Shown: positions 1-12,700 of the stretch, in pieces
How positions within the stretch are numbered: the first letter of the stretch is position 1
Layout: every line of letters begins with the position of its first letter
NCBI GenBank assembly: GCA_003990745.1
Contig: RBNI01000445.1
Span: forward strand, 1-31,233
Direction of reading: 5' to 3'
Source: Jimgerdemannia flammicorona
Taxonomy: Eukaryota; Mucoromycota; Endogonomycetes; Endogonales; Endogonaceae
DNA length: 31,233 bases
Position numbers and translations under genes: made by a program
The notes under the pieces: generated by a model
Told to the model about the DNA's origin: nothing
Database searches by the model: none
What the model saw: the letters and a program-made list of their open reading frames with translations, nothing else

Positions 1-3000
1 GCCAACTCTCCCCCCACTCTGGCCACAAATTCTCCCCACTAAGTGGCATCTCTGACCACCCTGCAGCCCCCAACCAAGCCACCAGCCTGTTAAGGTGTCT
101 TCCATAAGCCTATGCCACTGCACCAACCGGTCCCCCAATCCCTGCCTACTTCCATCCTCAAAAACGAATAACCAGTGACTGGCCAGTCCTACCCAAATAG
201 CCAATGCCCAGCCCAAAGTAATCCACTCCTTCGCTATCCCCCCTACCAATCTGTCCCTCAAGTCCTCCCACCTCTCTCTTACTTCATCTCTCCTATGCCT
301 TACCCCCAAGTATTCCCCAACTGCTCACCAAAAATCCCCTAACACCTCACACTCTCCTAGCCAATGTTCAGGTGTCTGCACCCAACCCCCCTCCTGCCCT
401 ACATTATGGCACTCCTCACAATCAAAGCACCCCCCTACGATGAGGTGCCCTGAGCAAAAGTTGAGCATCACATTCCTCTGCAGCATGCGCCACCAGACCA
501 CCCAGTACTTTGGTGGCATCCACTTTCTCACTGCAGCACTCCAAGCCCAAACACCACGCCAGTCCCACTCTTTGCCAATTCCAACTCCTTGCCAACTGCT
601 AGGCCACAGATCCTGGCCCGGTCCCCTTTGGCACTCTATTCCATCACCAATGTTGAACTCAATTAAAGGGGTACCCCCCAGCAGTATGCGATCCCATCTC
701 CACATCACCGGGTCCCAATCCTCCTCTCCTTCATTCCCCTGCCAATGAATTCCAATGTGGTGCACCCCCTCTGCTATCCCCCACCAAAATCCTCTATATT
801 GCAGCCGCTTAGTATCCTGAAGTCCAACTAACGTGAGGAGATCCCCAGTTGCACCCCTTGGTGACGTCCGCCTCTCCCAGATCTTCTATAGCAGAGGGAC
901 CCAGCTGCCTCCTCCCAATTCCACTGCCCTCTTTAGCCACCATGCTCGCAGGCAGTGTAACCGTTTTGAGAAATCAACCAGCCCAAGCCCACCTCTCGCC
1001 ACTGGTAGGGACAAGGTCTCCCAACCAATCTGACTCCACTATCCAGCCCAAATCCATCCCTTTGCTGACTTCACCAATCTCTTCACCACCCAAGCTGGGA
1101 AGTCTAGATGATAGGCTAGGTACCACAGCTTCGGCAGCCAGTAGACATTCAAAATCGAGACCTATTCTGCCAGAGAAAAATGTCTTCCCCCCCAACTCCG
1201 CAGGGCCTCCTCCCAGATTCCAATCCTCTGCTCCCACCAGCACCTGGGCAGAACTGACCCATAGACTGACAGATAGATGCCCAAGTACCACACTGCTTCA
1301 CCAGTGGGGACGATTGTTCCGATAACCTCCCCTCCCACTAGACCATTGCCGAGCACCATTGTTTCACACTTATGCCAATTCAACTTCACTCCCGAATTCT
1401 CCTCATACCACTCCACAGTCTTTTTGAGCTCTCCAACATCAGCAATCGAACCCAAACCAACCACCATATCATCAGCAAAGGCCCCAACTTTCCAACCTAT
1501 GCCAAAGACAGAGAGTCCTTCTATCCTCCACCTAATTCTATCCATAAGGGGTTCCAGAGAAAGAGCATACAAAATGGGGAACAGTGGATCCCCCTGGGGC
1601 ACCCCCCTGCCTAAGGGGAATGCCACTCCTCTATGACTATTGCACATGAGTGCAGCCCTACTTCCTTCCAGTAAGCTGACCATCGCTGACCGGAATTGGG
1701 ATAGAACCCCCATCTTATCCAAAACTTTCGCCAGCCAGACTCTTCGCACCCAGTCGTAAGCCTTCTCCTGGTCCAGGAAGACTAGATGCCCATCCAGTCT
1801 GCAGGCCCTTGCCCCTTCAATAACTTCATATACCCAGGCAGTGCTATCCCTGATGAGTCGACCACCCACAAAACCCCTCTGCTCAATACCCATGACTTGC
1901 TGGGCCACCTTCTGTAGTCTTGCCACCACCACCTTAGTCACCAACTTCCTGTCCATATCTAGCAGTATTATTGGCCGCCAGTTCTTCCAATCCTCCTGCC
2001 TTCCTTTGTTCTTATAAAGTAGCATCACCAGCCCAAGGTCCTGCTCCCCCACCCACCTCCCAGTCTGTAGAATGGAGTTGCACAACTCCATCATCTCTCC
2101 CATCACCCCTGGGACTCCAATCATTCGCTTCCAAAAGTCCCAGGGCAGACCATCCTCTCCAGGCACCGTACCTGGTGTTGTCACAGCAAGAACCTGGTGG
2201 ATCTCATCCTCCTGTACTGGCATTACCAAATCATCTAGCCCCTCAACACGTGGTGGGTGCCAATCCTCTAATGCTTGGTCAATAGTCTCGGCATCTGCCC
2301 CACCCTCCTCCTCACTCCACAGTCCACTCCATCTCTCCTTCAGCGATCCAAGAATGGCCTGTATCCTATGCACCAGTATTCCATCTGAGTCTAACACCAC
2401 TTCCCACCATTGTTGTACCCACCTTGCCCTAAGAGCCCTCATAAGAAACTTGGAAGGCCTCTCCCCTTCCTCCAAATCCTGCCAGCGGAGCCATACTGCC
2501 AAACTCTGTACCCTCGCTTCTTCCTCTTCCCGCAGCACCTGTTGTAGTTCCCTAACCTCCATTTTCACTCTCATTAACCTCCAGTCTTCCTCTCCCTCCA
2601 TCATTTTCAACCTCGCTCACTCCTCCAGGAGCTTGGTTAACCTACTGGAAGCCCAACGCACTCTATGCCTCCTCTGCTTCCCTGCCTCCTTGCCGGCTTC
2701 ACTCCAATAAATCTTGGCCATCTCCTTCATCCTCATCCACCGAACCCCAACTGAGGCACCTTCCTGCTACCAGTTCGCCACCCTCAGCTGAATGTCTTTA
2801 GCCCACTCTTTCCACCGGGTCTTGTCATCTAACAAAGAGGAATTGAGGCGCCAATGTCCAGGCCCATCCCCACTTCCCCCAAAGCGCCCCTGTCCCAAAA
2901 GCCCCCAGTGATCCGACCATGGACACCATTCTACCTCCAGTGACTTCCAAACATCGAGGCCCCAGCAACTGGCTATCAGAATCCAGTCAATTCTTGTCCC

Positions 3001-3588
3001 CAGACCCCCTGCCCAATGTGTATAAACCCTCCTATTCCCCCAGCACTCCCTCCCAGCATCTACCAGTGCACTAAGTCTCTCAACCTCCTTCCATGCCACC
3101 AGTCCTCCACTCCTGCTCTCAGCACCTCACCCTCCATCTGTTCTATCCAAAAGTGAGTCCTGAACTATGTTGAAATCACCCCCAAGCACATCTACCCCGG
3201 CTTCAACAAAACTCCCACTCTTCAGTAAACCTGTCATCCAATTGACCTGCTCACTCCTCACCGCAGAGCAGTAGCAGGAGCCAATGGTAACAGACTCCCA
3301 ACCAGCACGAATCCACTCACCCCAGACTAGTCTCTCCCCCCAGCTCCTCACATCCTGAATCTCCCCTCTGTCTTTCCTAACCAAAATTCCAACCTTGCCC
3401 TTCCAAACTGCCGCACCTCCCCATTCCTTTGTCCACTCCATCATATCAGCCTCTACCTCACACCTAACATCCTGCAACAGGAAGAGATTGGCCTCCAATC
3501 CCTTCAACCAAGTAAAAATGTTCCTTCACCAAATAGCCCCCTGTAACCCATTTACATTTAAAGAAAAAATGTTGGTTGTACTATTCAT
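1..3588 (-). pseudogene. LINE A ORF2: endonuclease/reverse transcriptase, stop-interrupted, partial
   Basis: ORF2 would nick target DNA and reverse-transcribe the LINE RNA. From an ATG at 3588 one frame runs to the left edge. The N-terminal endonuclease/exonuclease/phosphatase domain shows FSLNVNGLQG, FLLQDVR and GGDFNIV (near 3186-3166), then RIDWIL and a WSDHWG end motif. The reverse transcriptase covers roughly 2100-1250, with YKNKGRQEDWKNWRPI, GFVGGRLIRDS, FLDQEKAYDWV, GVPQGDPL and the catalytic FADD at 1479-1468. Downstream come SLPVARGGLGL and a CEEC...H....C cluster near 420-345, like the zinc-binding tails of plant and fungal LINE proteins. In-frame stops lie at about 3526, 3127, 2767, 2617, 1162, 1039, 886 and 325, and the frame never shifts. 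It is therefore a recently disabled copy. I see no RNase H domain. Confidence 0.87.
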
Positions 3589-3618
3589 AATGAAATATAG
3601 TATGTTCGCAATCGATCT

Positions 3619-5655
3619 CTACTGCTCCATGTTCATCTCCTCCTGTGCCATGTCCAGATTGTGCTCTGCATCCACTTCCTCCTCTTCTGCCCTCTGAGCC
3701 TCCAATCCAGCCAGCAGTTCATTCATCTCACCATCAGCCTTCTCCTTGAACTCCTCTTGGTATTCAATACATGCCTCCTGCCAGAGCTGTAGTCTATGTT
3801 GCTTGTTCCAGCAGTATTCAGCTCTCTCTCCAGCAATGACCGCCATCTCTGCCTCCTGCTCCTTATCTACCTCATAGCCCTCCTCCTCCAGATACACTGC
3901 CAGGATCTCCACCTTCAATGCCATCACCACTCCTTCCCCCTGCAAAATCCTCACCCAATACTCATTACTCATCACCCCCAGATCCACCTCACCGAGCTCC
4001 TCAGCCACCAGGTTATTCATCATTCGGCACATCCACAGGAGGTTCCCCACCTCCTTTCCTCCAGGGGTCGCTGGCCTCCCACTATCCAGCATTGTGGTGT
4101 CAGCTCCAGCACTCGCAGCCTCATCCCACTCCTCTGGGACATCCACCAGTTCCTCCTCACCAACTGCCCCCACTTGTCCCCCATCCACTGCCTCCGGAAC
4201 TCCAAATTGCACTCTCTGGGCCTCCTTCATCGGCACATCCTCCTCCACCCTACTTCGTGAAGCTGGGCCCCACCTGATGAGGGGAGTAGGAGTCGGAGAA
4301 TTCTCCCATGTCTCATCCCAAACCTCCAGTGTACCATCAGCATATGGGTCCTTGCCAGCCTTCTCCCTGTTCTCAGCAGTCCTCTTCCCCACACTTTCAC
4401 CTCCCTCACCTGCCTAGATGCTTGCGTTGGCCCCCTCCATTGCCACCATCTTGCTTGTCTCCCTCTGAGGTCCCCCCTTCATCTTCGCCAGCAATTCCCT
4501 CTGCCTCTTACGTCCCTGCTCTCGTTCCCACTGCCCCTTGCTCACTCAAATCCACTTCCCATCCACCACCTCCAAGTGCGACACCTCCTCGAAGGCCCTC
4601 CAAGCCTTCGCCCTCCGTTCCACTACACCACTCAGCTCTTCCAGCACTTCCAATAGGTCCTCTTCCTCCTCCTTGCTCCCCTTCATCCTTATCACCTTAC
4701 ACGTGATTGCCCCCCAGACCATACCAGAAGGCCAGTCCCTTGCCTTCCCAGTTGCCTCCTTTCCTGCCAACCGAATCCTCACATCCACGTCTCCCATCCT
4801 GAGCGAAGTCCCCTCTCAGACTCTAAATCCAATATCCACCACCTCGCCATACTCCACCATGACCTCCTCAACTCTCTTCCTCATCTCCATTGCCATCACC
4901 ATGGGCACTCTTTTCACCAACAGCTGGACCACTCTAGGGTCCCATTTCAGACATCGAGCCATTGGTACACACACCTTCCCAACAACCAATCCAACCTTCA
5001 ACGCCTCCTCCAATGGCTCAGCCTCCTCAAAACCCACCTCTACTCCCTCCAGTCTCTTCAAAAACTTTACGGATGCTGCTCCAGCCACCTGCTTAGCAAT
5101 CAGCCCCAAGACCATTTTCGCCATCACCACTAGACCTCAGAAGCACAGTGTCACCGCAAATGCTGAAATTGATTTCTTGAGTAACGGTGCCACCGCTAGG
5201 CCCATCACACCATCTGCCAAATCCCCTCGTCTTCCAAGCCCCGGTCGCTCAGCCACACCATCCACCATCTCATCTGGATTTTTTTCCAGATCAGCAGTCC
5301 CACCTCCATCAGCCGTCACACCCCCCCCAGCTACTACACCTCCAGCCCCACTGCCCCCTCCACTAAGGGCCACTCCCCCATGTACTGTCGCCTTCTCTGT
5401 TTCCTTGCCTTTCTTCAACCAACCCTCCAGCCCTGATGCCAGCCTCCTCCCCTTCACCATCTCCACAAAGCTCACCCTTCCAGATCCCTGTCCTCCACTA
5501 CCACCTCCTCCCCTTCCTTGTCCACCTGCCAGCAGCCCCCTCATTCCTCCCCCCAGGCCTGGACCCCTCCCCACCTGCTGCCAGTCGAAAGCACTTGGAC
5601 CACCCTGCCCAGTATGCACCTCAGGTTGTCTGTCAGTCGCCATGTTGTTAGTCAC
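3619..5655 (-). pseudogene. LINE A ORF1 protein, four premature stops
   Basis: A single 679-codon frame, starting MTNNMATDRQ (a second ATG at 5643 is equally possible) and ending at a TAG at 3619-3621 that copy C shares, so that stop is natural. The N-terminal third is Gly/Ser-rich with SFVEMVKG. The middle has VEEVMVEYGEVVDIGFRV, which resembles the RNA-binding fold of other LINE ORF1 proteins (inference). The C-terminal part is acidic and probably coiled. No CCHC knuckle is visible. Premature stops lie at 5137-5139, 4816-4818, 4546-4548 and 4414-4416. At the first two, copy C has TGG, so a single G-to-A change explains each. The product would normally coat LINE RNA. Confidence 0.82.
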
Positions 5656-5794
5656 TTTTCTCCAAAAATGATGTTGTGAGTGCTCTCCAAAGGTTGTGTA
5701 ACCCGAATGGTACTGGAAAGAGATGCACTCAACCCTACACCTTCTCCCCCTCCCGGAGTCCCCTCTGGTATCACTTCCTTCTCTTCTACTCAGA

Positions 5795-7013
5795 TACTTA
5801 CCTTCAATCCAGCTTCTCTGGTGGTAGTCCTCCTGGCTGCCCTCTCTCCCAACTTAGCCAGCAGATCTTTCTGAATATACCTCTCCTATGCCCTCTCTCA
5901 GGCTACCTGATCTAGCCACACCTTCTTGCCATTTACAATCTCTATAACCATCTTGATCTCATACTTCTTCCAGATCAATCTCCTCCTCTCCACAGCTCCA
6001 GCCAAATCCTCCAATACCTTCAGTAAGTTCTCTTCTTCCTTCAGTATCCCTTTCACTCTTGAGACCATATATTTTACAGGTTCTCACTTGAGAACTGCTG
6101 GCCAGTCCCTTTCTTCTCTGTATTTTCCTTGCCTGCCAGCCACACCCTGATATCCACATCTCTTATCTTGAATTCAGTACCTTCTCTGACCTGAAATCTA
6201 ATATCTACAATATCCCCATACTTCTTGATGGCCTCCACAATCAACCTCTTGGCCATTTCCTTCAATACTATAGAAATATCCAGTACTGTCAGCTGCACTA
6301 CTCAGGGATCTCAGTACAAGTACCAGGTTATAGGAATCACTACCCCCCCCCCACTACCACTCCCTTCTCTATTACTTCTAACAGCACCTCCTTCTTGAAG
6401 CCTACCTCCACTCCTTCCAGACTCTTCAAAAACTTTACCAATACTACTCTCTTCACCTCCTGGGCCAGAAGCCCCAAAATTATTCTTACTATTATTACTA
6501 AGCCTTAGAAATACAATATGATAGTGAATTCTGACCTCAATTTCTTGAGTAATGGTACTACTACTAGGCCCATCACACTATCTGCCAGATCTCTAAGCCT
6601 TATGCCAACCCTCTGTCTAGCTTTATCATCAACTATCACATCTGGATTTTTTTCAGATTAGCAGTCTCCTTGCCATCAGCAGTCTCACATCCTCCAGCCA
6701 CTACTCTCCTAGCTCTACTGCCCTCACCACTATGGACTGCTCCACCAGACCCTACAACCCTCACTGTCTCCTTGCCCTTTCTCAGCCAGCCCTCTAGTCC
6801 AATTATCAAATGACCTCCCTTTATCTTGTCTGCAAAGCTCATTCTTTCAGTTCCTTATTCCTCAGCACTGCCTCCTCTCCTTCTATATTCTCCAGCCAGC
6901 AAGCCCCTCATACTTTCCCCTAAGTTATGACTCCTCTCCACATACTGCTAGTTGAATATACTAGGGCCACTCTGTCTAGCACATACCTCAGAATACTCAT
7001 CTGTTGCTATGAT
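5795..7013 (-). pseudogene. LINE B ORF1 remnant
   Basis: A decayed ORF1 with several stops and frame changes. Recognisable blocks are the SFADKIKG region (about 6842-6640), VEAIKKYGDIVDIRFQVREG (about 6240-6180, equivalent to the GEVVDIGFRV block of A) and RDVDIRVWLAGKE just after it. It is more diverged from A than C is in places, so it may be a sister subfamily. It cannot make a working protein. Confidence 0.72.
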
Positions 7014-7088
7014 GCTAGTACCTTTTCTTCAAAAATGATATCTTGAGTATTGCTAGAAGTTTGTGTAATCCAAATATTATCAGAGAAA
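5795..7088 (-). mobile_element. LINE copy B, ORF1 half only, truncated by copy A
   Basis: This stretch aligns with the leader and first two thirds of LINE A ORF1 on the same strand. For example, the product of 6842-6636 (SFADKIKGGHLIIGLEGWL) matches SFVEMVKGRRLASGLEGWL in A. The 5' leader is recognisable up to about 7088. The homology ends near 5795, where the 5' end of copy A begins, so A probably inserted into B and the rest of B lies beyond the left edge. I found no CpG in this segment. The ORF1 start codon position near 7013 now reads ATA. Confidence 0.78.
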
Positions 7089-7601
7089 GGGGTTAGTATA
7101 GTTACCCCTCATAGTTACCTATATATACCACTGATCTTTATAAATAATCAGATGTATTAAATCAGAAGAACCTTTGTAGCAACATCTGATTTTTACCATT
7201 CAATTTTTTTACCAGTGATTTTTTAATTATATATATATAATTTCAATCCTTTGAATTCTGAGTTATATAAATAATATGTAATGTATTGATGACTACCTTT
7301 TTATTCTCCACACTACTTCTTACCTTGCTTTTTGACAAATATGGTATTTGGAAATTAACCTACTGATCCAAACTATATAGTAGTCACTATCTCCAGCTAT
7401 TCAACATCGACTAGTCTTTTACTTTTTCCATACAAGATTTTGAAAAAAAGGTGGAAAGAAGTTGACAATATCTGAGCACAATTTGGTGAGATAAAGATAC
7501 TCATAAAAAAGAATAAGACTTATAGATAGACTAAAACCTATAACTATAGATTCAGAAAATACCAGTCTTTTACTAAGAAGAACTCTGAGATATCTATAAT
7601 A
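7089..7601. other. AT-rich spacer without recognisable gene
   Basis: The DNA between the 5' ends of the divergent LINE copies B and C. It is AT-rich with short TA runs (near 7231-7241). The only open frame of note (7419-7607, minus) is Leu/Phe/Tyr-rich, has no recognisable motif and overlaps the LINE C target site, so I do not call it a gene. Confidence 0.6.
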
Positions 7602-7614
7602 AATCATTATATAC
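7602..7614. repeat. Target-site duplication of LINE C, left copy
   Basis: The 13-mer AATCATTATATAC here recurs exactly at 13473-13485, just after the poly-A tract of LINE C. Length and placement fit target-primed reverse transcription. Confidence 0.85.
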
Positions 7615-7689
7615 TAGTATCTTTCTCTGGTAATATTTAGATTACACAATCTTCTGATAATACTTATGACACAGTTTTTGGAGAAATGA

Positions 7690-9708
7690 TACTAGTAATA
7701 TAATAAGCAACAAGTGTTCCAAGATATATACTGGGCAGGAAGACCCAAGTATATTTGACTGGCAATATGTGAGGAGGGGCTCTGACTTAGGAGAAAGCAT
7801 GAGGGGTCTGCTGGCAGGAGGATATAGAAGGGGAGAGAGTAGTGTTGGAGGACAGGGGATTGAGAGAGCAAGCTTTACAGATAAAGTAAAGGGAAGATAG
7901 CTGGCAACTGGATTGGAGGGTTGGCTGAGGAGGGGCAAGGAGATGACAAAGACTATAGAGCAGTAGCTGCAGGGAGGAGGCCCTCTGGGAGGTCAGAGTA
8001 GTGGAGCTAGCAGTGTAGTAGCTGAGGGGGTGACTGCTGATGGGAGTGTGATGGGTAATCTAGAAAAAAATCTAAATAGGACTACTGATAGTAGACCAAG
8101 TTATGGGAAGGGCATGAGGCCTGATGACCTGGCTGATGGTGTAATGGGCCTGGTGGTGGCCCTATTACTCAAGAAGTCAATCTCAGAGTTTATAGTTACA
8201 TATCTTGTACTTCTGGGGCTTAGTAGTGATGGCAAAAATAGTCTTGGGACTAATTACTAAGCAGATGAATAATGTAGTATCTGTTAAATTCCTGAGGGGT
8301 CTGGAAGGAGTGGAGGTGGGCTTTGAGGAGGCAGGACTATTAGAGGATATGCTGAAGGCTGAGTTGATTATTGGGGAGGTATGTATTCTGATAGTATGCT
8401 ACTTGAGGTGAGATTCCAGAGTAGTGTAGCTTCTGGTAAAAGGAGTTCCTATGGTGACTGCTATGAAGATGAGAAGGAGAGTTAAAGAAGTCATAGCCAA
8501 GTATAGAGAGGTGGTCAATGTAAGGTTCAGGGTCTGGAAAGAGATCTCATTTCAGATAGAGGATATTAACATTCAGATTCAGCTGGCAGAGAGGGAGGCT
8601 ACTGGAAAGACTTATGATTGGCCTTTGGTGATAGTGTGGAGAGCCTTCATGTGCAAGGGGAGTGAGGAGGAGGAAGAGGACCTGTTGGAGGTACTGGAGG
8701 AGCTGAGTGGTATAGTGGAGCAGAGAGCAAAGGCTTGGAAGGTGTATGTGGAGTTGACACACTTGGAGATTATTGATAGAAGGTATATCTGTATTGATAA
8801 GGGGCTGTAGGAGAGGTCCCAAGGATGCAAGAGGTAGAGGGAGTTGCTGACAAACCTGGAGAAAAAGGTAAAGAGGGTTGCTGGTGGTATTGAGAGTACT
8901 GAGAGAGTCAAGGTGAGTATCTGGGCTAGTAGACATAGAGAGAATATAAAGGTGGGCCTGGAGGAGGCTAGAAAGGCACCAAGCAAGAACTTATATATAT
9001 AAGGATAGCATATTCAAAGTCTGGGAGGATACTCCTCCTCTCTTTATCAAATAGGGACCAGCTATGAGAGGCTGGGCAGCAGAGAATATATCAATGTGCA
9101 GTACTCAGTGAGTGTACTTTGGAGTTCCTGAAGTAGCAGAAGGGGGACAGATGGTAGTAGCTAGTGAGGACAAACTGGTAGATATCCTAGAGGAGGAGTG
9201 GGATGAGACTGTGAGCACAGAGACAGATATCTTAATGCTGAGAGAAAGAAGACTGGTAACTTCAGAAAGAAAGGAGGTGGGGAATCTATAATAGATATAC
9301 TGGATGATGAACAACTTGGTGGCTGAGGAGTTGGGAGAAGTAGACCTGAGGGTGATGAGTGATGAACATTGGACATAAATCCTATATAGCAATAGAGTGG
9401 TGGAGGCTCTGAAGGCAGAGGTGCTTGCAGTTTTCTTGGAGAAGAAAAGGTATGAGGTCAATAAGGAGAGGAAGGCAGAGCTGGCAGTTGCTGCTGGTGA
9501 GTGGGCCACCCTCTGGTAGGCAGAGTATCATAGATTGTAGCTCTGGCAGAAGATCTGCCTAGAGTATTATAAGGACTTTGAGGAAAAAGAGAATGGGGAA
9601 CTTACTAAACTTCTGGTTGGATTGGAGGCAAAGAGAGTTGAAGAGAAGGAGAGGGCTATGGAATACAACTTAGACTTAGTATAAGAGGAGATGAATGTGG
9701 AGTTGTAG
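7690..9708 (+). pseudogene. LINE C ORF1 remnant
   Basis: Aligns throughout with LINE A ORF1. Conserved blocks include the Gly-rich start (GSEPLLTYC region read in the sense direction, about 7700-7860), WGLVVMAKIVLGLI near 8210-8250, SVKFLRGLEGVEVGFEEAG near 8280-8340 and EEEEDLLEVLEELSGIVEQR near 8665-8725. It ends at a TAG at 9706-9708, which corresponds to the ORF1 stop of A. The initiator and many codons are lost. Where A has a premature TGA near 5138, this copy retains TGG, which is useful for separating ancestral from mutated positions. Confidence 0.8.
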
Positions 9709-9734
9709 AGAATATGCATGACTCTGAACATTAT

Positions 9735-12700
9735 TTCTTATAAATAGTACAACAAATATTTTTTCTTTGAACATGAATGGGCTGTGGGGTTTGGTCAGAC
9801 ATCTGAATATTTTTATTAGCTGAAGAACTTGGAGGTTAATTTTTTTTTTTATAGGATGTTAGATATAAAGACAATTTGAACAGACTGAAATAGATGATGA
9901 AATAGAGAGGTATGATAGTTTGGAAGGGTAAGATTGAGATCCTGGTCCAGAGAGGCAGAGGGGAGATAAAAGATGCAAGAAGTTGGAGAGACAGACTGGT
10001 CTGGGGAGAGTGGATTCAACCAGGCTGGGAGCTGATTATGGTGGAGTCCTGTTACTGCTTTGCTATATGTAGTGAGAGAGTAGATTGAGTGAAGAGACTC
10101 CTGGAGAGTGAGACTCTTGCAGAGGCTGGAGTAGATATTCTTAGAGGGGACTTTAATATAGTCTGGGAGGCATTGGTGGATAGGACTGATAGAGGGTGGG
10201 GGACTAAGGGCAGGAGTGAGGGACTGGAGATGTGGAAGGAAGTAGAGAGACTAAGTGCTCTAATGGATACTAGTAGGGGGGTTCTGGGATAATCAGAGGG
10301 TATACACATACTAGGCAAATGGTCTGGGTATGAGAATTGACTGGATGCTGATAGCAGACTGCTGGGGCTTGGATGTTTAGAAGTTACTGGAGGCTGAGTG
10401 GTATCTATGATCTGATTACTAGAGACTATTGGGGCAGAGTCATTTCAGGGAGAGTAGGGATGGGCCTGGACATTGGTACCTCAATTACTCTTTATTGGCT
10501 GAGAAGGATTTGTAAGACAAGTGGGCAGTGAACATTCAGCAGAGAATGGAGGGCTGGATATAAAAGGGGGCTATAGTTGATATCTAGTAGGTGAGGTTGA
10601 AGGAGACTACTAGGGTTTATTAGAGTGAAGCTGGCAAGGTGATAGAAAGGCAGAGGAGAAGGAGGGTGACCTGGGCTTCTGCTAGATTGGCTGGGCTTTT
10701 AAAGGATTGGGCTAGACTCTTAGCCCTGGAGAGGGTAGAGGACTAGAGGATGTTGTGGGCAAAGCTAGAGGTTATAGAGTTACAACAGATGTTGAGAGGA
10801 GGAGGAGATGAGAGTGTAGAGTTTGGCTGCTTGATTATGCTGGCAGGGGCTGAAGGAGGGAGAGAGGCCCTCTAAGTATCTTTCAAAGATCCTTTGGATA
10901 AGGAGAGTGAGGCAGAGATAGGAAGGGGTTCTTGATACTGAGAGGCTGCTGGTACATGGTTTACAAAATATTCTGGGCTTATTAAAGGAGAGGTGGAGTG
11001 GTTTGTAGAGTGAGAAGGAGGGTGGGGCTGATGCTGTTACCATAGAACATACTTTGGAGGAATGGCACCCACTGCTGGTTGATGGACTGAGTGACTTAGT
11101 GATACCAGTTCAGGAGAAGAAAATTTACCAGGTTCTTGTTGTGACTATTTCAGGCATGGCTTCTGGAGAGAATAGTCTGCCTTGGGACTTTTGAAAGAAA
11201 ATGATAGATGTCCCTGGAGTGATGAGAGAGTTGATGGTACTTTGTGACCTAGTAATAGTCTAGAAGGTGGGAGAGCAGGATCTGGGACTGATGGCTCTGC
11301 TTTTTAAGGACAAGAGTAGGAGAGAGAACTGGAAGAACTGGCAGCCCATCATGCTACTAGATATGGACAGGAAGTTGGTCACTAAGGTGGTGGTGGTGAG
11401 ACTGCAGAAGATGGTCCAGTAAGTCTTAGATAAGGAGCAGTGAGGTTTTATAGGGGGCCAGCTCATTAGGGATAGCACAGCCTGGGTGCATGGCATTATT
11501 GAAGAGACTCAAGCCTGTGGACTGGATAGGAGATTGGTCTCCTTATATCAGGAGAAAGTATATGACTGTGTGTGGTGAGTCTGGCTGGCAAAAGTTCTAG
11601 ACAGAATTAGTATCCCTCAGTAGTTCTAAGTAGTAATAATCAGCCTACTGGAAGAGAGTAGAGCAGTGCTCATGTGCAATAGGTATAGAGGGGTGGCATT
11701 CCCTCTGAAGAGGGGCATTCTCCAGGAGAATCCACTGTCTCTTATTTTATATACACTGTCCTTAGAGCTATTGATGGATAGGATTCAGTAGAAGATAGTG
11801 GGACTTTCAGTATTCAGAATTGTGTGGAAAGTTGGAGCCTTTATTAATGATATAGTGGTTGGTCTAGGATCAGTTGCTGATATTGAGAAACTCTGGGAAA
11901 TAGTGGAGTAGTATGAGACATACTCTGGGGCTAAACTTAACTGATACAAGTGTAAAATAATAGTATTAGATAATGAACTAGTAGGAGAGAATGCAATTGG
12001 AACAATTGTCCCAGCTGGAGAGGCAGTGTGATACTTGGGCATTTATCTTTCAGTATTTGGGTCAGTCTTACCAAGACCTTGATGGGAGCAGTGAGTGGCT
12101 ATCTGGGGGGAGATTTTGCAAAGTTGGGGTGACCACCACTTATCTTTAGCAGGGTGCATTACTATTTTGAATATCTACTGGCTGCCAAAGTTGTAGTATT
12201 TGGTATACCATCTGGACTTCTCAGCCTGGGTGGTGAAGAGGCTATTGAAGTTAATCAAAGATTAGATCTGAGCTGGGAGGAGGAGTCAGATTAGCTAAGA
12301 TATCTTGTCATTGTCAGTGACTAGAGGAGGCCTTGGACTGGTTGACTTCTTAAAGAAGTTATATTGTCTGAGAGTATAGTGGCTGAAGAGAGTAGTGGAA
12401 CTGAGGAGTGGTAGCTGGGTTCCTCTGATAAAGAAGATTTGAGAGATGAGGTGCTCACCAAGAGGAGCTACTGGGAATTTACTATCCTTAATTGAGCTTC
12501 CAAATAGTAGACAAATGCAATTTAAGAGATTCTGGTAAAGAGTAGTAGATGGGGTTTATCACATTAGAATTTGCTAGCAGGGGGAGAAAGGAGAGATACC
12601 TTGGGGCCCAGTAATGTAGAGATGGGATCAAGTATTGCTGGGGGGTATCCTCCTTATAGACTTTGATATTGGCAATAGAGTAGAATACCAGAGGGAGTTG

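Larger units (their letters stand above)
1..5790 (-). mobile_element. LINE (non-LTR retrotransposon) copy A, 3' end beyond window
   Basis: A two-ORF LINE reads right to left. ORF1 (Gly-rich start, acidic end) is followed by ORF2 with an APE-type endonuclease, a reverse transcriptase and a C-terminal Cys/His motif. Copies B, C and D in the same window align to it, which defines its limits. The shared 5' leader just before ORF1 is recognisable at about 5661-5720 by comparison with 7031-7088 and the reverse of 7618-7680. The exact 5' end lies somewhere between 5720 and 5800. The 3' end is off the left edge. It retains CpG dinucleotides, unlike copies B and C, so it is the youngest LINE here. I see no frameshift, only stop codons. 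The clade (Tad-like, L1-like or other) is not resolved. Confidence 0.88.

Noticed and set aside
2072..2710. Long Ser-rich plus-strand open frame
   Set aside because: A shadow of LINE ORF2, whose minus-strand translation carries recognisable reverse transcriptase motifs.
4538..5671. A 377-codon Pro/Ser/Thr-rich open frame on the plus strand
   Set aside because: It is antisense to LINE ORF1. Its low-complexity composition is what the reverse of a Gly/Glu-rich coding strand gives, and the minus strand matches copies B, C and D.
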